Positions 56,339 to 64,000 of a stretch of DNA of 64,000 nucleotides are shown here, one piece after another. The notes beneath the pieces were generated by a model, which did no database searches, was not told where the DNA came from, and worked only from the letters and a program-made list of their open reading frames with translations. The DNA lies in contig NC_040032.1 in NCBI RefSeq assembly GCF_000972845.2, positions 6,518,316 through 6,582,315 of the forward strand, written 5' to 3'. The first letter of the stretch is position 1, and every line of letters begins with the position of its first letter. This DNA comes from Larimichthys crocea (Eukaryota > Chordata > Actinopteri > Sciaenidae). Position numbers and translations under genes: made by a program.

Positions 56339-56919
56339 GCACTCTTGCCGCTGTCTGGCTCTGGAGCAAGGTCTGGCAGAAAGAGCATCAAGGAGCTGGA
56401 CAAGAAGGAACTGGACAACAGGGAGCCTCAGCCTCATTGGGAGCCCACAAAGGAGGCTCTTCAGTGGAACTCAGAATACAGGGTCTGGACAGATGGGTTG
56501 TGAGCTAGTTGGCTCAGGACAGGCAGACCTACAGGCCACAACTCCAAGCCCAATTGAGTACAGGATTATGGCTGACATTCTGAGCACTAACAGGCCAGGG
56601 TGTGGATTGGAGCCTGTCATGCTGGTAGCTAGCATGTCGGGAGCAAGCAGGCCAGGTCTGAAAACTGGAAACCTGGGACTGAGCCTTGTGGGTGCTGAGG
56701 AAGGCTTTGACAGCACTTTTCCATGTGAGAGACAACGAGACTGCTTCTATTGATTATCAATAATGGCATTCTCCACATATTGAGGCAAATGAGGTCATTA
56801 ATTAAGTCATACAGTTCATTAGAAGAACCTTCGTCTGCTGGGTTCATGTTTGGCTGGATCGTCTGTCACGGTTTAGTAAGGCTGAACCCAAATGCAGACA
56901 GGGGAGAAAGGGAAGGAAA

Positions 56920-57355
56920 AAAAAACACTGAGGCACGGCCGTGGCCATGACAACCAGTGTTGTCTCATTGTTTTATTTGTGTACACACAAACACATACTG
57001 ACACACACACACTACAGCACCCTCTGGTTTTCCCTAATTCAGTACGTCTGGCATTCATGAAGATCTAAAGAATGATCGGAGCTTTCATACCTGACTGTGC
57101 TGATAGACGTGGTCCTCAGTCACGCCTCTAGTAAGACTACCAATGGACTAAATCAATTAGATGGACCATATACTTGCACAGCAGGGCTTCTATCTCTTCA
57201 TCTACCACAGGTGACACACAAACACACACACACACCGTGGACGTAAGCATCGTCATACAGTGTTTGATTATTAAGGGCTCAGGAAAGAGTTAAGATTTTT
57301 AGTCACCACCGTTCAGCCCGATATGAAAGCTAAACCGTGTAATTGTTTAAAAACC
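56920..57355. other. Unassigned sequence with CA tracts
   Basis: Short CA tracts at 56984-57012 and 57216-57236. No gene. Confidence 0.5.
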
Positions 57356-57359
57356 TTCT

Positions 57360-57630
57360 AACGAGCTGCAAACCAGAAAAAGCAAATGATCACTCATTTA
57401 TGTATGCAAATGTTGATGCAAACACGGCCTCTGAAACTGGCAGATGACAACAACAGGCCCCGAATAATGGAGATGTGTTCAAAGCCCTGTCGATATTTGT
57501 TCATAGGTTTAATTTGCTATTCCTGTTTTGATTTATTAATTGCTGCATTCGGCGCGTGTTGAGGCTTTGTTATTGTTGTTGTCCTTTGGCTGTTTGTCTG
57601 GACCAATTATGGTTGATCCTCCCGAGAGAA
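57360..57630. other. Candidate conserved non-coding element
   Basis: Repeat-free with ATTTATGTATGCAAATG (octamer-like ATGCAAAT), TTTGATTTATTAATTGCTGC and CAATTATGG. This clustering of POU/homeobox-like cores is typical of vertebrate developmental enhancers, but this is inference without an alignment. Confidence 0.3.
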
Positions 57631-57639
57631 GACTGGACT

Positions 57640-58690
57640 CTTCAGATGTCTGCTTATAATCTATTGATTCCTTTCATCTCTGGTTGCTGGTGCTTGTGTG
57701 TTTGTGTCTCCGCACGTGCTCGTGTGTGTGTGAGAGTGTGTTTGTCAAAGACAGATGGGGGTGGGTGGATGTGTCTGTGTTGGAAATGAGTCGATCTCAT
57801 TTACACTGGTCTCTTCACCCAACAGGGGAGGGAAGGTGCCTCATGCGTTGGTTGCCTCTCTGTTTCCTTCCTCGTTCTCTCTCTCTGTTTCTCACATATG
57901 CTTGTATCATTCTGTCGTTACAGTTCTCGGTCTCATACTCTCCCTATATCTTCCCATGCCACCTATATTTACATTATAACCTTCTGTTTTAGTCTGACAA
58001 TCTTTGGCTGTCTACCTATTCACTTTCAATTCCTATCTTTGGCTGCTTTCTATTATTTTGTCTATTTTTATTTTACTAGCATTCACTCTGAATCTGTTCT
58101 AATCTCTTATTCCCTCACTCTTCCTCCATGTACTTACTCTGGCTCCATCTCAACTGTCTATCAGGTAGTGTTAATTCAGACTCACACTTACCAGAGTAAT
58201 GAGATGTAGAAGACAAAGGCTATCGTTTAAGACTTTGTGCAACACGGTAATTGTTGCATATTAACAGCGCATCAGTTTTACAATTCATTTCTCTGACTAT
58301 CATGGCCCTGTCTAATATAGCTGTTTGAATCAAAACAACAGAGCAGCTCCCGTTAAATTGAAACCACTAGAAATGAGGTGGCAAAGCAAAGTAGCTTCAA
58401 CGTTACTCTTAAAGATCAGCTACAAAACAAATTGGTGTTGAAAGAATGTGTGGATTTGTCTGACCTTTTGAAGGTAAAGATCTGGATAAATTCTCAGTGC
58501 CACAGGTCTATATTGTACCCAAATATTTATGTATGTTTTGTAACTATCCAACCAACTACAGACAGAAATTATGAAGATTACAAGGCAACACTGTTCATGG
58601 CTTAATGATATAACCAATGACAGTATAAAGAATGGAAAGTGCTATTTTGAAGCTAAAAATACGTGGCTAATCTAATAATCCATCTGTAAT
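57640..58690. other. Unassigned sequence
   Basis: Pyrimidine-rich from 57810 to 58170. Frames of 74-103 codons are low-complexity translations. No gene. Confidence 0.45.
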
Positions 58691-58692
58691 AG

Positions 58693-59000
58693 CACCCACC
58701 TGTCAATCAAAGCGGCCAGGCTGTTAATTATGCATAACTTTAAGTTTTAATATCATTTGAATAGGGGAGTTGTATATAAATTCACCCTCAGTACAGTTGT
58801 CATGAACAGCAAAAATTAGCTATAGAGACCAAAACTGTTTTTTGTACCAGGCTGTAAACATGTTTATTTCTGCTGTGAAGCTAGACAACATGGGGACTTA
58901 TGGAGACTGACTCATTTCTGGAGCCAGCCTCAAGTGGCTGCTTAGGGAATTAAAGTTTTTGGCACATCCACATTGGCTTAGTTCCCCTGCCACAGAGGTT
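58693..59000 (+). repeat. Dispersed repeat, copy 3 (most complete)
   Basis: Starts CACCTGTCAATCAAAGCGGC, then TTAATTATGCATAACTTTAA. It continues through TTCACCCTCAGTACAGTTGT, GTACCAGGCTGTAAACATG and CATGGGGACTTATGGAGACT, and ends with GGAGCCAGCCTCAAGTGGC, then TTTTGGCACATCCACATTGG. The 3' part matches a repeat common in percomorph genomes. No coding capacity and no tRNA-like boxes seen. Confidence 0.7.
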
Positions 59001-59825
59001 GCTCCTTGGATACAACCAATCGCCTGACCTCTTTTTGCCACCATTATATGCAGTGTCTAAAATCTTTTGCATAAACTGTCCCTAACATTAGATTTTGGTC
59101 TTTTTTAAATTCCAAAATGCACTGTAACATTGGACTACAACAAACACCACAAAGAAACATGATTTTGTTTTGCACATACAGACAGTACTAGATAATCACA
59201 GTGTCAGTCAATCGCAGTCAGGAAGTATATCAATAACTGTGGTAATCAGCCATTACATACTGTATGTCCATGTACACACATGCATCAGTCTCTGCCTGTC
59301 TGTCTCTCTTTCTTCTGTGTCTCCATCACTGTAAACAGTTCTGATATGAGTGGAGGGATTTTGCTGCTACAGTGGTTGATATGACTTGAAGTGATAAGCT
59401 CCCAGAGTAGAAAATCAAGCGCTGTCTGCTCTCTTTACCATGATCATGATCCCATCACCTCACACTCATTATACAATTTAGAGCAGTCATTTTGATCAAT
59501 CACCACCCATTGTAGCGTCACTGTAGCAACCTTGAGCCTTTCACAGCCTTGGGCTTTTTAAATAACTGCCTTAGAGAAAGTGAATAGAACCACAATGATT
59601 CTGTCTGTCAAACATTTTCCCTCTGCACTCACACCCTCGCTTTTCTGTTTCTGCATGTTTTTTTGTTGCCTGGACAAATGTAATTATCTGCATTTGTGTG
59701 CATATATGTATCTGTCTATATGCAGATACCATATGTATCTTGACATCTTAATGCGAACACAGCTTATAATACTTTCAACAGAACAATGGCAATTCATATT
59801 TTGTGACAATAGGAGAACACAATAA
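59001..59825. other. Unassigned sequence
   Basis: 59001-59050 may still belong to the preceding repeat. The rest shows nothing recognisable. Confidence 0.45.
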
Positions 59826-59829
59826 ATTA

Positions 59830-60060
59830 CATGTTTGCTGTGACGCGGCACTTTTTGTTTTTCGACATCAACTTTCTGATTTCCCGCTTCACTTCAAACT
59901 TGTCCTTGGTTTGTCAAGTTTGGCAGTTAAGCGAAGGTGTTGTTAGTGTTGGACGCCAAATTGTTTTAGCAGTAATTGCATTGTTTCACCGAGCTGCCCT
60001 AAAAACTACAGTTTTGTACAAATGTTTTGTTTCATTACGTTTTAAAGGCGGGCATAAAAA
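59830..60060. other. Candidate conserved non-coding element
   Basis: Repeat-free, balanced, with GACGCCAAATTGTTTTAGC, AGTAATTGCATTGTTTCACC and GTCAAGTTTGGCAGTTAAGC. An open frame crosses it, without homology I recognise. Compositional impression only. Confidence 0.3.
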
Positions 60061-61165
60061 AGAGAGAGGGAATCAAACACCTTGGGGCAGAACTTGATTC
60101 TTCAGCAATAACAGTAAAAAGGCTTTGTGGCAAAGCAAAGCAAAGAACCATAGAGTGCAATTAAGGAGGCTTTAATCACTTCTGACGGCTCACACCACAT
60201 CTGTTTGTATGGATGTGTGCGTGTGCTTTTCTCCATCTTTATGAAAAGCAGCACAACAACATGACTCTTTCTGTGTACATGTCTGTGCTTACATTATGCG
60301 CTGTTTGTGTGTGCATGTGTCATTGTGTGTTTGCATTATACTGAGCTTCAAGATGAATGCCACAAGGATGGTAATATTTTAATTGGAACTCTTTAGTGAG
60401 AGCAAACAGGAGAGGGAATGACACAAAAACAAGGAAGATGAAGGCACATGGTGACAGCGTTACCCTCAATAAATAGAGCTCGGACATTATTTCAAATAAA
60501 GCCAACGTTTGAATTAATGTAAGCAGCAATGAGGAAAAAGAGTCTCTATAAATCAGACAGCATGTAGTCCTTGTGACCGACTAAGCTCTCCCTCTCTCTC
60601 TCTTTGCAACTTTACCCAAGCTTCTCTGGTGCATCATTTAATGGCTTTGCCCATGAGGTGTAGGAGGTGGGAAAAAAGCAGAGGTGAGCAGTAGATGAGA
60701 AGAGTGCGAACAAAGTTTTCTCACATACAACCAAAGTACCCAAAGATATATCAAGCTTCTGTAAATTTGGGGGTACAGATGCCCCCTGAGTGCCCTATTC
60801 GACAAGGTCAGGTTCGTTACTGATTATATTTTTTACATTCCCTACTGTGCTGCAGTCTCCTGGAGCGGGGGAATGCACAGTGGTGCCACAACACTGCATA
60901 GGGACAAAGTCACTTACTTGGATGAGTCAGTCTGTGGGTCTGTTTAGGCAGCCACGTGAAGCCGCTCAAGCAATACATGAGTAGAGGAAGTCCCCGCGTA
61001 GGATCATTCCATGACAGGATGTGAATTCCAAATAACCCTGGGTGCCTGTCACCCAACTAACACCTTCTAAGAGGTCGTCTCCATATGTGAGTTTGGGCTC
61101 CCTGCCTCTTAGCCAGCACCCCAACCAGTCAATCACCACGCCAGTTGGCTAGGAGCAAGGGTTCA
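60061..61165. other. Unassigned sequence
   Basis: (CT)n patch at 60588-60604. No gene or repeat family recognised. Confidence 0.45.
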
Positions 61166-61167
61166 CC

Positions 61168-61215
61168 CCTCCTCCTCCTCCTCCTCCTCCTCCTTCTCTT
61201 CCTCTTCCTCCACCC
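61168..61215. repeat. (CCT)n trinucleotide repeat
   Basis: About eight CCT units followed by degenerate CTTCCTCTT. It produces poly-Leu and poly-Glu frames that are not genes. Confidence 0.95.
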
Positions 61216-61219
61216 TGCT

Positions 61220-62045
61220 ACCACAAGGTCCCAGCTTCCAAGAGGGACAAGCCTCACCACTCCAGCTCCATGTGTTGGAGGGGAAGGTTATCTTAATTAT
61301 GATTTCCTGACAACTGGAGTCTGTTGACCTAAACAATGCTTTGGTAGACAATAGGGATGTTATTTCCACGATGCCAGGTGGCACATTGCTGTAGAATGGT
61401 ATGTCCTCACCTCCATCTATTTGATGACCATTAAAGTGAACTACATAAAGTCTGAAAAGTTGCACAATAGGTGCAATCATGTGTGAAAGTAAGTGTTAAA
61501 TAGCTCTAAAGTATTATATCACCGAATGTATTCTACAAAAATGACCCCTTTGAATTCTTGATTTTGAGTGGCTCCATACTTTACTGGAGGAAAGGTTAAT
61601 ACAGTATTGTACTGTTCCACTCATGGCAGTCATTTCAAAAAGTTCATTTTGCAGTGACAAAGTGTCAGACAGGCTGACAGCAGTTTACAGCTTCTGTCTG
61701 TAGGTCCTTCATTGTTTTGTGATTTACTTGTCACTGAGTAAAAATAATATGACTTTTCTATACCATAAAATACCAGGTTTTAAATCATTTTGATGCTACA
61801 CTGACTTGCAATCAGGTGTATGTCTCTAGAATTCCTGCTCTGTGTCTCATACATTTGTTCTTGCATTATGCAATTCAGTGCTCAGTACTATCACCTGAGA
61901 GAAAAACATAACACTTTACAGCCAACTATTTCACTGATTTCGGTGAAACTGGATCATATTTTATGTAGAAAATGTTTTCTGGTTTTCCTTCTGATATCCT
62001 CCAGCTGCTCTGTTTCAACTCTCTGATTTACAGAGTTCCCTGATG
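61220..62045. other. Unassigned sequence
   Basis: No repeat family or coding region recognised. The part after about 61950 may belong to the repeat that follows. Confidence 0.4.
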
Positions 62046-62340
62046 GACAGTAAAGTGAACTGATATGAACTGTAGCTGCTGTTAGTTAATGTTAGCTCAG
62101 TGTTGACGGCGGTGGACTACTGGGAAGATGAGGTTTTCAGATCCGGGGCGTTGAGCCCATGTCAAGCCAAAACCAGAGCCAGGTAAGCAGTACCCATCCA
62201 GCAGCCATTATGGACAGTGTGATAGAGGCAAAGAGAATAAAGAGGATGCTGGCTCGCTTACAGAATAGTGCCCACAGCATCCTTATTTAACACTGCTTTA
62301 TCTGTGAAATGCAAACTCAAGAAAAATGTAAATATCACGT
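62045..62340 (+). repeat. Possible dispersed repeat fragment
   Basis: GCTGCTGTTAGTTAATGTTA, then GACGGCGGTGGACTACTGGG, and GAAGATGAGGTTTTCAGAT resemble a fish dispersed repeat from memory. Boundaries are unknown, and no second copy lies in the window. Confidence 0.3.
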
Positions 62341-62344
62341 GATA

Positions 62345-63190
62345 ACACGTGATTTTTTTTCAATATGTTACCCTAGAGGAAATGACATTTCTTAGCACCC
62401 TGTGGCATTAATTTACATAATAATGTGAAATGGTGACATTAATGTCAATAATTGTGCAGAAAAAGTGTATTTTTATGCAGGTGTCTTTGCTATGTGCTAC
62501 TAATAAGCATTCGTTCACTTGAGAAGTTGAACATGTCACAGTGATTAAAGTTAAGCAGCTGGAGTGCATGTTTAAAATTCTTGCACTTTGTCACATCTCT
62601 ACTTCCATCACTGCCTGGTCCCTTATTCCCCAGCCCCTTCACTTCTTCCCAGGCTTCTTTACTCGTTGTTGTCTTTGATACGTATTCCTCTCTGTGATTC
62701 CGTTGCTCCCTCCATCCCTCTTCAGTCTTAAGACAGCTTGGGCTGAGGAGAACTCTGCTGTGGGATAACTTCATTACAAAAGAACCAGGGGAATCGAAAG
62801 TTGAAAGACAGGAGGGGGGGATGGGAGAGATAAGTAGCAGCGTTGTTATAAAGCTGTCTTCCTTTTATGCCTTCATTTCATCTCTCTGCTCTTGTCCTTC
62901 ACTAATAGAGAGATAGTCTGACATTAAATAAAGAGACACTCACCTTCTCCAGGGTTCTACACAAACAGGAATCTCAGTTCAGTGCTTTAGATAAGGATGT
63001 ACAAAAGTGATCATATTTTCATTGAATTCTTGTTGGTTGGGTTAGTCTTTGGTAGTGTATCCAGCTATGAAGCAATGCTAATACTTTAGAGAACAAACGA
63101 GATTTTTATGTCCCAAGGCATGATGAGAGAGAAAAAGAGAAAACTGTGATGTATGTTTGATATTTTACCTTTTTTCATGTATCTTTTCTA
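62345..63190. other. Unassigned sequence
   Basis: No gene or recognised repeat. The minus frame 62490-62774 has no domain. Confidence 0.45.
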
Positions 63191-63199
63191 TGATGGCAG

Positions 63200-63345
63200 C
63201 CTCATTTGCCTTTCGGGAAGCTTGAGTCGCTCATGATGCAACCAACAATCAAGTGCTTACTTCAAACGGTTTTGTTTATGAGCTAGTTAATCATCTTCCC
63301 CCGCCAATATCTTAAGCATGTTTGCTCCCTGTTTCCACCGTTCCT
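63200..63345. other. Candidate conserved non-coding element
   Basis: Repeat-free with CTCATTTGCCTTTCGGG, AACAATCAAGTGCTTAC (NKX2-like CAAGTG core) and AGCTAGTTAATCATC. Compositional impression only. Confidence 0.25.
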
Positions 63346-63520
63346 GTATGCCACCCCACCCCCCCTCTTAAGGCAATGTGTTACTACTGTAATGAAGTAT
63401 AATAGGGAAGAAGAGGAGATGTTTAAAGCTCAGTCCGTGGGGCTATGAGGCAATAATCCCAGTATCATTTAAGTTTCTTTAATTGAATCCCAACAGGCAG
63501 AAATAAGTCTATAAAGTCAG

Positions 63521-63553
63521 CCGTGTGTGTGTGTGTGTATGTGTGGTGTGCGG
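63521..63553. repeat. (GT)n microsatellite
   Basis: About nine GT units followed by an interrupted GTATGTGTGGTGTG stretch. Confidence 0.93.
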
Positions 63554-63781
63554 GCGCACATGTCAGTGTTTTTGTCTTGTAGTTGCAGTGTAATATCCTT
63601 GTCTGGTTGAAAGATATTTCTCTCACAAAAAGGTTTTGCAAACAAGAGGAACTTGAAGACACTTTGCCCCAAGGCAGCAGGTCTATCATCCCACTCACTT
63701 ACACATGCATTCGTCTTTTGGGGTTCACAACTTCAAGAGTTGACAGAGGTGGAATGGTAGAATGTAGTGTGATCAGCCCTA

Positions 63782-63806
63782 CATATATATATATATATAT
63801 ATATAA
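63782..63806. repeat. (TA)n microsatellite
   Basis: Perfect (AT) tract of about 24 bp. Confidence 0.96.
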
Positions 63807-64000
63807 ATTTAATCACTCGCTGTATCACATGAAAATTACTACCACTGATTATATCGAAGTGTTGTAAGACTGTTAATTGGGATTAGACCATGCATGGATT
63901 AAAGGCAAGATAAAGCAATGAAAAGTGCTCCACGACTCTTAGATGAGACGAGAGCTGATTCTAGAAATGTTTTTATATTCTTGGAAATGATTACAACAAC

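Larger units (their letters stand above)
55710..56915 (+). repeat. Region bounded by direct repeats, with internal tandem repeats
   Basis: GGGTTTAATAAGGCTGAACC (about 55716) and CGGTTTAGTAAGGCTGAACC (about 56868) start similar ~50-bp blocks continuing into CAGACAGG. They lie about 1.15 kb apart, like a duplicated element end. The interior contains (CTAA)n at 55951-55988 and a 33-bp minisatellite at 56207-56338. The 142-codon frame 56325-56753 is repeat-derived and not a gene. Confidence 0.55.

Noticed and set aside
56325..56753. 142-codon plus-strand frame rich in Gly, Ser and Arg
   Set aside because: Overlaps the last 33-bp minisatellite unit and a dispersed repeat; frame openness is explained by composition.
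61163..61480. 105-codon minus-strand frame ending in poly-Glu
   Set aside because: The Glu run is the CCT trinucleotide repeat; the rest has no domain.
1..64000. Bacterial-type systems (operons, CRISPR, phage, plasmid origin), tRNA or rRNA genes
   Set aside because: No Shine-Dalgarno-led gene clusters, no spaced repeats of CRISPR type and no tRNA cloverleaf outside SINE heads; sequence character is vertebrate.
1..64000. Endogenous retrovirus or other viral genes
   Set aside because: No gag, protease, integrase or envelope-like segments were recognised; the only polymerase remnants are LINE-type.

Overview
The window looks like about 64 kb of nuclear DNA from a bony fish, most likely a percomorph teleost. 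The reasons are very dense CA/GT, TA, GATA and GA microsatellites, V-type (DANA/HE1-like) SINEs, a tRNA-derived SINE ending AAAATAAAGGCAAAAA, L2-type LINE fragments, and remnants of hAT, PIF/Harbinger, Tc1 and piggyBac elements. There are no operons, rRNA or tRNA genes, CRISPR arrays or phage-like blocks. Family names are from memory of the families, because no search could be run.

Layout. 1-5 kb: three decayed transposon-type genes (a TIR element with a CxxC-type protein remnant, a hAT deletion derivative on the minus strand, and a broken gene starting MPLSSKEK). 5-8 kb: a V-SINE, an L2 fragment and a second, interrupted V-SINE. 8-17 kb: mostly unassigned AT-rich sequence with microsatellites. 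17-20.3 kb: a short TGTAACGG element, a TIR element with a MADF-like remnant, a Tc1-like deletion derivative, and one copy of a dispersed repeat seen again at 34.3 and 58.7 kb. 20-29 kb: mostly unique-looking sequence with two copies of a tRNA-derived SINE. 29-32 kb: two hAT-type insertions with 8-bp target duplications. 37-39 kb: an L2 LINE split by a PIF/Harbinger derivative. 39-48 kb: small repeats plus one possible 81-bp coding exon at 42646-42726. 49.7-50.1 kb: a piggyBac transposase N-terminal remnant. 50.8-54 kb: a tandem segmental duplication. 54-57 kb: an abundant-type teleost repeat and a minisatellite-bearing repeat. 57-64 kb: mostly unique-looking sequence.

No complete, intact host gene is visible. 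The longest open frames are 120-160 codons and read through simple repeats, transposon remnants or unremarkable sequence. The window is best read as intergenic or deep-intronic DNA. If the exon at 42646 is real, the window lies at least partly inside a plus-strand gene with very long introns. Several unique-looking stretches could be conserved non-coding elements, but that is a compositional impression only. I did not find a new biological system. The most informative signals are the nested insertions with clear target duplications, the tandem duplication with a microhomology deletion, and the candidate exon.
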